NCBI GenBank assembly: GCA_030668025.1
Contig: DAOUUT010000001.1
Span: 1 to 64,000, forward strand
Direction of reading: 5' to 3'
Origin: Promethearchaeota archaeon
GTDB taxonomy: Archaea; Asgardarchaeota; Lokiarchaeia; Sigynarchaeales; SOKP01
DNA length: 64,000 nt
Shown here: positions 33,295 to 40,655 of the stretch, one piece after another
Numbering within the stretch: position 1 is the first letter of the stretch
Layout of the letters: every line of letters starts with the position of its first letter
Made by a program: the position numbers and the translations under genes
The notes under the pieces: model-generated
What the model was told of the DNA's origin: nothing
The model's input: the letters and a program-made list of their open reading frames with translations, nothing else
Databases searched by the model: none

Positions 33295-33443
33295 GATTAT
33301 TTAGAAGGTCTTTATTTATCTGCGTTAATGGATGTGGAGATTCTAAACTCAAGGAAATGAAAAAAGCTTCGGATCCTGAAGACCCTACTCTTGTATGTCC
33401 TAAATGTGGTCGGTGTGAATGGTATATAACTCCAAAAGCCTAA
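33291..33443 (+). CDS. Small zinc-ribbon protein (50 aa)
   Basis: TTG 33291 overlaps the upstream stop (TTGA) and follows GAGGTT by 10 nt. FICVNGCGDSK and LVCPKCGRCEWYI give two Cys pairs. Function unknown. Confidence 0.58.
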   Translation: MRLFRRSLFICVNGCGDSKLKEMKKASDPEDPTLVCPKCGRCEWYITPKA

Positions 33444-33464
33444 AAGAATTATGAGGTTGATTGA

Positions 33465-33602
33465 ATGAGAAAAAAATGTTATTTAGCAAAAATTTTTAAA
33501 TTTATTTGTAAAAAATGTCCCGGTTATTTAGAATGTCTGTGGGATAAAGAATTAGATGATTTTAGTAATTCTAAAGATTTTATTAAAGGTGATATGAAAT
33601 AA
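33465..33602 (+). CDS. Small Cys-rich protein (45 aa)
   Basis: ATG 33465, 8 nt after GAGG in GAGGTTGATTGA. Begins MRKKCYLAKIFKFICKKCPG and continues YLECLWDKELDD: four cysteines, perhaps a metal knuckle. This gene is a useful control, because the same ribosome-site context elsewhere is followed by ATA or ATT instead of ATG. Confidence 0.57.
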   Translation: MRKKCYLAKIFKFICKKCPGYLECLWDKELDDFSNSKDFIKGDMK

Positions 33603-33853
33603 CCCTCTCTAATACTGAAGAAATGAAGCTACCAAATCAAAAGAAAATTATGGATTTTATTTACGAAAATAATACTTACGATTTTAATTTCTGTGTTCGA
33701 TGTAAAGAACCCCGTAAAACAGATCATACGCTAACTGCAGATGATTTACGAAATATCGATTGCAATATTAAAGGGGATTTGGCGTGTTTACCCGTCTGTT
33801 ATTTTTGTTATCACGACCATCTTAATTATATATCAAGAGGTGTAAATAAATAA
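33599..33853 (+). CDS. Zinc-finger protein, putative ATA start (84 aa)
   Basis: GGTGA (33588-33592) is followed 6 nt later by in-frame ATA 33599, overlapping the upstream TAA as ATAA. The only canonical codon is ATG 33623, which has no ribosome site. The protein has NFCVRCKEPRKTDH and PVCYFCYHDHLNYI, a Cys/His zinc finger. Function unknown. Confidence 0.57.
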   Translation: MTLSNTEEMKLPNQKKIMDFIYENNTYDFNFCVRCKEPRKTDHTLTADDLRNIDCNIKGDLACLPVCYFCYHDHLNYISRGVNK

Positions 33854-34359
33854 CCGGCTCAAATCAAAAAATATTGATAATTGCTGGATGTAGTCAAAAA
33901 AAGTTAAATTATCCCGCACCGGCAATTGAACTTAATCAAGGTCAATTATTTAAATCTATAAAAAAATTAGCTAAATCCCATAATTTTGATCTTAAAATTT
34001 TATCAGGCAAATATGGATTATTAGATTCAAATCAAATTATTTCCCCTTATAATCAGAGAATTAGAGTTAAAAAAGATGTATTAAGAATTAGAAGGATAAT
34101 TACGCCTAATCTAATTAAAATTCACAAAGATTACGATTTAATAATAGTAATTTTAGGAAAAAAGTATTTAGAAGTTATAGAACCTTTAATTGATAATAAA
34201 TTTCTAATTCTTTACGATAGAAGAGGAATTGGAGGCTATCTTTATTTATTTTCAAAATATAATAAATTACCAAAAAACCAATTATTAAAAGAATTAGAAA
34301 AGTTTAGAGTAAATGATTATCAATCTGGAATTTATCAAAAAGAGAAAATTGAGGTGTAA
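33850..34359 (+). CDS. DUF6884-like protein, putative ATA start (169 aa)
   Basis: The domain start KILIIAGCSQKKLNYPAPAI, followed by LSGKYGLLDSNQIISPYN, matches a family of nucleotide-metabolism-like proteins (DUF6884) that usually begin KxLIISCSxxK. The first canonical codon (TTG 33874) would delete the first strand. ATA 33850, 7 nt after GAGGTG (33837-33842) and overlapping the upstream stop as ATAA, restores it. The enzymatic role is not established. Confidence 0.65.
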   Translation: MTGSNQKILIIAGCSQKKLNYPAPAIELNQGQLFKSIKKLAKSHNFDLKILSGKYGLLDSNQIISPYNQRIRVKKDVLRIRRIITPNLIKIHKDYDLIIVILGKKYLEVIEPLIDNKFLILYDRRGIGGYLYLFSKYNKLPKNQLLKELEKFRVNDYQSGIYQKEKIEV

Positions 34360-34365
34360 ATAAAA

Positions 34366-37300
34366 ATAACTACAAAGCGAGAGATTAAAGTTAAAGATCA
34401 AATCCTTAAAAATAGATTATTGGAACCAATTCAAATTATATTTAATTTTAAGGGGAAAGATGCTGAAAAGGGATTTAAAGAGATATTAAATGACTTTCAG
34501 AATTTAGGGTTTAGTCCAATTGGTACTAAAAGGGCGATTTTAAGAAATTGTTATATATTTTGTTATTACGTCAGAGTTAAGCAATTACCTTTTATTCAGG
34601 GTAAAAAATATGGCCATTTTGAAAAAAAATATATTAAAATTCTAAAGGAAATTTCAGTTCAAAAATATATAGAATTGGATTTAGAATGGACCGATGACGA
34701 AGTACGCGAAGTATCACAAGATCACATAGATAATTTCTTAAACGCTTTTCTGAGAGGTATTGAGAATAATGCTTTAGAGATTGTTTTGACAAATCTCATT
34801 CTTAATTCTGAAGATTTTTTATTACCTGAAGATGAATTAATTTCTTTTGGAATTGAAGAAAATAGAGAGCCTTTCGTTAAGCTATTTTGCCAGGAAGATA
34901 AATTAAGCTCTAAGGATGTTAAGGCTATATTTCAGCTTATAAATACGAGCGATTTTATATTAATTAAGCAAATATTCCACATGATCCTGAAAAAGAGTAA
35001 GTTTACGGCCAAGCAAATTTACGATGAATATCATAAAATCAAGGGCAAAATCCCATTTGAAAGTAATGGACTAAACTATATTTATACTAAAGAAGTCGCT
35101 AAGGAAATGAGCGTTTTAGAAATGTTTTTTAAGGTTTATATTTTATTGGAAAGAGTAGTTCAAGAAGTTAGAGATACATACAACGGAGAGAAGGAAGATA
35201 TGAAGGTTCAAATTCCTTTTGAGCTTAAAGGGTATAATTTGGAAAAAAAATATTCGAGTTCAGCCGCGAAAATCATTCGGAATTTCTTCCTGGAGAAAAG
35301 GGAATTAATATTACCTATCTTTAAAATGGTATTAGAACACGAATTAAAGCGAACAAAGGTTAAATTTAAGGGAATTTTGGTAAGTTTTTCGTATAATTGT
35401 TCTAAAGAAAATATTGAAGAAATGAGGCATGAGGGCTTCTTTTTCGATAATTTAAAAAAGCTCTACGATAATAAATTGGAATCGTTCAGAAGAGCTACTG
35501 AGAGTGGAAATCTTAACGAATTCATAATCTTTCGAGGCCATTATATAATCCCTCGAAATAAGATTGATTTTGATTGGAGTAAGGAATTCAGAGTAAGAGA
35601 CATAAATCATCAGAGAATTTTATGCAAGATTATGCATAATAGGACCTATTTTAACGAGTTATCCTTGGAAATAGAAAGTGAAATCGAACTACAGGGGATT
35701 TTACGAGTAAAATATGTGTATAATAAAAAGAATAAAACTCGTAAAATAACACAAAAGTATATTGAAGTCATTGATATCAACATTATAGATAACTTCAAAA
35801 ATATAAATTTTCATTTAGGGACTCATTATAACGGTGATAAATGGTTAGAAAATACCAAAGAAGGATTGAGTCTTTTTATTTATCCTATGAGAGAGAAAAG
35901 AGAAGCAGATTTTATATGTCAAACCAAAATAATCCATCGGCCGTTGGTTTTATTGAATATTTATGAAGGCCAAAATGAAATGTTTTATGAGGCTAAGGTA
36001 AATGGAGAGGTTATTTGTAAGCCAAAAAAACGATTAATTGAATTTTTGGAAGAACGGAACCTGATAATCGATGAGAGTTTAGTCAAAAAAGCAGTCAGTA
36101 ATATTCTTAGAGAAAGTATAATAGAGTATGAGCTTATACCAAAACCAATGTTCAATACAATTGGTATTTTTATTAAGGATGACGATTTTGTTTTGGTTTA
36201 TGGTGATGACGAATATAAAAGAGTTATTGGTGAGAATGATATTCAAAAGGATTTATTAGATGATTTGAAGGAAAAGGATTTAGATAAAGAAGGGATTTTA
36301 ACAGAGAAGTTTTACGAGATAATACATTTTCCTACTTTACCTCAAAATGTCAGATTATCAATTTTAGGATTTAGCGCAATGCATCCATTCTTCTTTGCCC
36401 TCTCAAGAAAGCTTGATCTACTTCCAAATCTATTCTTAATAGGAAAACATGGTTCAGGTAAGACAACAACGCTAAGAATTTTTTTAAATCTTTTATTTGG
36501 GACCAAAATGATGAAATCTGATGATGTACGGACTGAAGCGCGATTAACGAAATTCTTAACACAACATCTTTTTGTTATAAATATTGACGATGTAGATGTG
36601 ATCCCTGAAGAGCAAATTGGATTTATTAAAACATATTCTACTGAAAGAGGAACTCGAAATCGTATGGATAATCAAAAAATGAATAAAGAACAAATGTATG
36701 CAAGTATAGCTGGAAGCGCAAATTCTAAAGAGTTTTTAACTCAACATGATGATCAAGCGTTTAGACTTAGATGTATAGTTCATGAACTTAAGACGAACAT
36801 TCAGTCTGATAAGGGGAATAAGCATTTACTAAGGAGATTTAAGAAATTACATCAAGAATTAAAAGAATCGGACAAGATTTATGGCCATTATCTTTTAAGT
36901 AAAGCGCTTGAATTTATTGATATAAAAATTAAGGGAAATATTACCTTGCAAAAAAAAATGCTAAAGCATTTCAATCAAATTTACGAACAAATACAAGATT
37001 ATAAAGAAGATTCTAAAATAGACTTATCTGATATCCGAAGAATAACTTTATATTCGTTAATTTATATTGGTTGGGAAATTTGGGATTATACTTTTAAAAC
37101 AAAAGGTTTTGAATCTCCCTTATTAAAAGAAGCCATGAATCTTAAATCTGGTGTATTTTTTGATTATTTAAACGAATTAGAGAAAGCAGAATTAAATTTG
37201 AGGTTAGGAGTAATTGAAAATATTTTGGAATTTTACTCATCTGATTATGAAAATTTATCTGCGAAGAGAACGGTTAGCAAACGGCCTGAAAAGGACGGAT

Positions 37301-37845
37301 TGATTGTATTTCAAACGAGTTTTATTAATAAGTACGATAAATGGGCTAAGGTTCATGGATATAAAATCTTAGGTTCTTTAACTAAATTAGGAGAGATTCA
37401 ATCAGAAATCTTAAATAAAGATATTTCACCAAAAGTAATCTGGTTTAGAGATGGGGATATAGGTCAAAAGGTTAACGCTTACGGATTAATCTTTTATTAT
37501 AAAGAATTGATGACCTTAAGAAACAATGGAAACATTTCCCAAAAAGAAATAGAGGAGTTTAATGATGTTCAAAAAGAACAAAATACGGGGAAATTAGATT
37601 TTGATAAAATTTTAGTTGGGAGATCCAAAAACTCTATTTCTAAACTTGATATTTTAATTGACAGCTTAAAAGAGATGTGCGAAAATAATAATTGGAAAGC
37701 ATTAGAAAAGAACAATGTCATTCAAATTCTTGATCTCGAAGATAATTTAGATGAAAAATGGATTAAAATTGCTCTTGAGGAGTTAATAAAAGAAGGTACT
37801 TTATACGAACCGAAGGAAAATATGATTAAATGGGCCGATAAATAA
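34366..37845 (+). CDS. Large AAA+/SF3-like replicative ATPase (primase-helicase type)
   Basis: About 1159 residues. The ATPase domain (around residues 680-800) has Walker A LIGKHGSGKTTTLRIF, Walker B VINIDDVD, and an Asn sensor in SIAGSANSKEF followed by an Arg in QAFRLRC, as in D5/SF3-like and VirE-like plasmid and virus helicases. The N-terminal 650 residues are helical and unrecognised; I see no clear primase catalytic motif. A C-terminal winged-helix module (YDKWAKVHGYKILGSLTKLG) is shared with the 25389-26195 protein. Start: TTG 34420 lacks a ribosome site, while ATA 34366 is 9 nt after GAGGTG. Likely the element's replication helicase. Confidence 0.75.
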   Translation: MTTKREIKVKDQILKNRLLEPIQIIFNFKGKDAEKGFKEILNDFQNLGFSPIGTKRAILRNCYIFCYYVRVKQLPFIQGKKYGHFEKKYIKILKEISVQKYIELDLEWTDDEVREVSQDHIDNFLNAFLRGIENNALEIVLTNLILNSEDFLLPEDELISFGIEENREPFVKLFCQEDKLSSKDVKAIFQLINTSDFILIKQIFHMILKKSKFTAKQIYDEYHKIKGKIPFESNGLNYIYTKEVAKEMSVLEMFFKVYILLERVVQEVRDTYNGEKEDMKVQIPFELKGYNLEKKYSSSAAKIIRNFFLEKRELILPIFKMVLEHELKRTKVKFKGILVSFSYNCSKENIEEMRHEGFFFDNLKKLYDNKLESFRRATESGNLNEFIIFRGHYIIPRNKIDFDWSKEFRVRDINHQRILCKIMHNRTYFNELSLEIESEIELQGILRVKYVYNKKNKTRKITQKYIEVIDINIIDNFKNINFHLGTHYNGDKWLENTKEGLSLFIYPMREKREADFICQTKIIHRPLVLLNIYEGQNEMFYEAKVNGEVICKPKKRLIEFLEERNLIIDESLVKKAVSNILRESIIEYELIPKPMFNTIGIFIKDDDFVLVYGDDEYKRVIGENDIQKDLLDDLKEKDLDKEGILTEKFYEIIHFPTLPQNVRLSILGFSAMHPFFFALSRKLDLLPNLFLIGKHGSGKTTTLRIFLNLLFGTKMMKSDDVRTEARLTKFLTQHLFVINIDDVDVIPEEQIGFIKTYSTERGTRNRMDNQKMNKEQMYASIAGSANSKEFLTQHDDQAFRLRCIVHELKTNIQSDKGNKHLLRRFKKLHQELKESDKIYGHYLLSKALEFIDIKIKGNITLQKKMLKHFNQIYEQIQDYKEDSKIDLSDIRRITLYSLIYIGWEIWDYTFKTKGFESPLLKEAMNLKSGVFFDYLNELEKAELNLRLGVIENILEFYSSDYENLSAKRTVSKRPEKDGLIVFQTSFINKYDKWAKVHGYKILGSLTKLGEIQSEILNKDISPKVIWFRDGDIGQKVNAYGLIFYYKELMTLRNNGNISQKEIEEFNDVQKEQNTGKLDFDKILVGRSKNSISKLDILIDSLKEMCENNNWKALEKNNVIQILDLEDNLDEKWIKIALEELIKEGTLYEPKENMIKWADK

Positions 37846-37881
37846 TAAATTTAATTGGATTGATAAAGAAAGAGATTTTTA

Positions 37882-38478
37882 ATGAAATTCCTTTTGAAAC
37901 AGAATTTAAATTATAAGAAAGTTGGTTTTATTTATTATCTTTTCCCAAATCAATTTAGTAGTCAAATAATCCGTTTAGCGAAAAAGAAAGATGTAATTCT
38001 TGATATAGAATATAAATGGATTGGAAAATATCGCAATGTAGAATCCTATCTGATTTTAGAAAACGATTTTAAGCGCTTGAGAAATATTTTTAAAAAAAGA
38101 ATTATTGAAAAACGAAATCGATTTCACCAACAGGCCTATTTGATCCAATTAATTCAAATTTTAAAATATATATTTCAACGCAATAATAGAGCTAAAGTAA
38201 ATTTTAAATATTCTGCAATTCAAAAAGCGTATAACGATAAGCAAGAATTCTTAGATTTGGCGTTAGACATCGCAAGAAAAATAAAAAAAAACGAGTTTAG
38301 TTATGGATGGCAAGAGGATCCAAAACAATCATATCACCAATATATCTATTATTTTCAACTTGGGAAAAATCAAGTCTCGTTTCATAGTAGTGAACTAATT
38401 TTAGACATCCCCGAATTTCAAGGTAATTGGATTGGTTATAAAAATGAAATGTTTCCATTAAAAATCAAACAAGATTAG
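37882..38478 (+). CDS. Hypothetical protein (198 aa)
   Basis: Basic soluble protein rich in Lys, Tyr and Phe (RLRNIFKKRIIEKRNRFHQQ, then LIQLIQILKYIFQRNNRAKV). No recognised motif. It follows the replicative ATPase by 36 bp on the same strand and ends the packed early run; a DNA-binding accessory role in replication is a guess from location and charge. Confidence 0.58.
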   Translation: MKFLLKQNLNYKKVGFIYYLFPNQFSSQIIRLAKKKDVILDIEYKWIGKYRNVESYLILENDFKRLRNIFKKRIIEKRNRFHQQAYLIQLIQILKYIFQRNNRAKVNFKYSAIQKAYNDKQEFLDLALDIARKIKKNEFSYGWQEDPKQSYHQYIYYFQLGKNQVSFHSSELILDIPEFQGNWIGYKNEMFPLKIKQD

Positions 38479-39280
38479 GATCAATTTTTTATATCAATAC
38501 ATTCAGGACCCTTTCAGGATATATTATAAAATCCTGTTCTAAATCATATAATAATTAGAGCTTAGAATCTAAATATAAAATAGTGCAGTAATGCCCTCGA
38601 GAGTTTTAAATAAAAAGAAGCTCATTTTTTGAGATCAATACTTTCAAGGCTTCTTCATAATATATGATCAAAAATGATCATTTATGACGAATTCCGTTAT
38701 TGATCGAAAGAGAGAGAGACCTACAAAATTTGCAAAAAGTGATATATTCTTCTTAAAAAAAAATATTATAGTTTCTATTCATATTCTATAATTGTTACAG
38801 CAAGAATAACAATATATGTGTGTTCATATTCTTCCATATTCTTCTATATTCTTCTATTTAAATGATCTTTATATCGTAATTTTTTTAAAAAAACAATATG
38901 TGACAATATGTGAAGAATAAAACCCCCATATATTGTAATTATGGCGACTCTAATAACTTCATTTCATTTTTATCGGCAAAAAAAAAAATGCAATAGAAGA
39001 ATATGACGAAAAATATAATTTGCTCCCATGTGTCTCTTCTTGAAAAAAATTCACCCGGTGCAAAATTTTGTTAGTGATCCAAATTGATAATGCATGATCA
39101 ATTTCAATAAAAATATAATAATAAAAATATGGCCATCTTGAGATCAAAAATTTTAGCAGCGAAAAATTTCTTCAGGACCTAAGAGAAAAAATAAAAAGTT
39201 TAAAAATTAATTTTAGTAGTAACAATTGTTTATATAATATGTAATAATGAATTTATTAAAATAGTAAGGGAATATTTATC
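38479..39280. other. 800-bp A+T-rich non-coding region with short repeats
   Basis: No supported gene (a 62-codon antisense frame at 38959-39147 looks random). It contains CAATATGTGA twice in tandem (38896-38915), TATTCTTC words repeated around 38828-38860, TGATCA words spaced 4 nt apart near 38670-38685, and long A/T runs. Such iterated words next to a replicative ATPase gene are compatible with a replication origin, but this is inference. Confidence 0.4.
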
Positions 39281-39538
39281 ATGATTAGTTTACAAAAAGC
39301 TATGGATAAGGCAAAAGAAGTAATAATAAATATGAAAGGATTGGATACGGAATTTTATGGAAAACCTATGATTGATTGGCTTGATTTTGAAACTGTGAAG
39401 AAAAGTGAAACAGATGAGATTTATATCTTAAAATCAACTTTTAGAGCAAATATGTTTAAACCAGATATAGTATCTTTTGAAATCCATGTAAACAAGGAGA
39501 CTGGAGAATTAGATGATTTTAAAAGATTGGAAGACTAA
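39281..39538 (+). CDS. Hypothetical partner of PIN protein (85 aa)
   Basis: Begins MISLQKAMDKAKEVIINMKG and continues with beta-rich sequence (EIYILKSTFRANMFKPDIVS, FEIHVNKETGEL), resembling a PepSY-like or small alpha/beta domain. It overlaps the PIN-domain gene by 26 bp, so it may be the matching antitoxin, though it does not look like a known antitoxin family. Confidence 0.6.
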   Translation: MISLQKAMDKAKEVIINMKGLDTEFYGKPMIDWLDFETVKKSETDEIYILKSTFRANMFKPDIVSFEIHVNKETGELDDFKRLED

Positions 39539-39971
39539 AAAGAATATTGTTATTGATTCTGGAGCATTAAAAGAATATTATTTATTATTGCTTGAAGAAT
39601 CTAAAAGAAGATACGCTAAAGAAAAATTTAAACTCTTTTCAGATTTTCTCGAAAATAAGAAACTCTATGTAGTTCCTCAAGTTTTTGCAGAAATTTATTC
39701 ATTACTTAAGCGAGATGCAAAAATAGATTCAAAATTAATTTATTGGTTAGAGAAAATAAAAAAACATTTTGAAGATTTTATTGAGGAATACATCCAAAAA
39801 GATGAGATATTAAAGGATAAGAGTTTTCTAAAATTTGGATTTACAGATATTGCTCTAAGTAAGATTATTCGAAAAGATTGGATTTTTTTATCCAATGATC
39901 AACCATTAATTAACCTATGTAATTCAAGAGGATTAGAAGCTCATCATATTGAAGAAATCTTAATTTTTTAA
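39513..39971 (+). CDS. PIN-domain protein (VapC-like toxin)
   Basis: 152 residues with PIN acidic positions: Asp in NIVIDSGALKEY, Glu in VVPQVFAEIYSLL, Asp in KFGFTDIALSKI and Asp in FLSNDQPLINL. PIN proteins are Mg-dependent RNases, often toxins. The 26-bp overlap with the upstream gene supports a two-gene toxin-antitoxin unit. It sits at the 3' end of the plus-strand block, convergent with the late cassette. Confidence 0.75.
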   Translation: MILKDWKTKKNIVIDSGALKEYYLLLLEESKRRYAKEKFKLFSDFLENKKLYVVPQVFAEIYSLLKRDAKIDSKLIYWLEKIKKHFEDFIEEYIQKDEILKDKSFLKFGFTDIALSKIIRKDWIFLSNDQPLINLCNSRGLEAHHIEEILIF

Positions 39972-40310
39972 TTTTTATGTTCGGTTTTGATCATTTGATT
40001 ATCATTCCTGATCGTTTTATTATCTTTTTTAGTAAGAAAAAAGATAATTAATTATAGACTATAGTGGGTTTGTAAGTTTTTTCTGAAAATTTACTGAAGT
40101 TTTTTTCTAGAGTGCGTGCTTTTAGCGTCTAGTAGTAATGAAATCAACCCTCTAACATTCGAGTAATAGGCTCGTACCCTTCTAAAAATAGAAAGTGAGA
40201 TGTTATGTTTTGTGCGAGAAGAAACGATGAAAATAACAAGATAAATTTTTTTAAAAAAAGTAATTTTTAATCCTGATATTGCGTTGGGATTATTTTTTAA
40301 GTCAGTTAAC
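39972..40310. other. Convergent intergenic region between early and late blocks
   Basis: 339 bp without a gene. A foldable segment lies at about 40156-40208: TAACAT and ATGTTA arms enclosing CGAG/CTCG (near 40160 and 40172) and TTCTA/TAGAA hairpins. It is less A+T-rich than its surroundings and may be a transcription-termination region for both converging blocks or a structured RNA. Confidence 0.35.
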
Positions 40311-40625
40311 TTATTCTTTTTTAACTGAGCGCTGAGCTGGCTTATTTCGAGGCTGAGCTAATTTAGTTTGTTTTGTTTTTGTAGGACCTTGAGTTTTTTT
40401 CTTATTAGTTTCTTTTTGCTTTCCTTTTTTTCTTTCTTGTTTTCGAGTGCCTTTCTTTTTAATTTCAGCTTTAGTTCTACGAGGGTTTCGTTTGTGAGGT
40501 TGATTTCTAAACGCTTTTTTTGTTCTATTGCGCCAATGACCTCTAATCCAGGTCCCTTTTCTCCGATGTGGTTTACTTCCTTTCACTTTTGTTTTTACCG
40601 GTTGCCCTTTCTTTTTTTTTGCCAT
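40311..40625 (-). CDS. Extremely basic protein, putative DNA-condensing or nucleocapsid protein (104 aa)
   Basis: About 40 percent Lys plus Arg, with few acidic residues: AKKKKGQPVKTKVKGSKPHR, then RNRTKKAFRNQPHKRNPRRT, ending KPAQRSVKKE. No globular core is apparent. It is the last gene of the late cassette, just after the ATPase-nuclease. Such proteins condense DNA in virions or nucleoids; a ribosomal-protein-like tail is the alternative. Function inferred from composition and place. Confidence 0.6.
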   Translation of the reverse strand: MAKKKKGQPVKTKVKGSKPHRRKGTWIRGHWRNRTKKAFRNQPHKRNPRRTKAEIKKKGTRKQERKKGKQKETNKKKTQGPTKTKQTKLAQPRNKPAQRSVKKE

Positions 40626-40655
40626 TTAACTTTTCACGTCGTCTTTTTGATTATT

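Noticed and set aside
33874..34420. Frameshifted or truncated gene starts for the DUF6884-like and ATPase genes
   Set aside because: The frames are open upstream to a well-placed ATA after a strong ribosome site, so no frameshift is needed.
38959..39147. 62-codon minus-strand frame in the A+T-rich gap
   Set aside because: No ribosome site, random-looking composition and isolated from other minus-strand genes.
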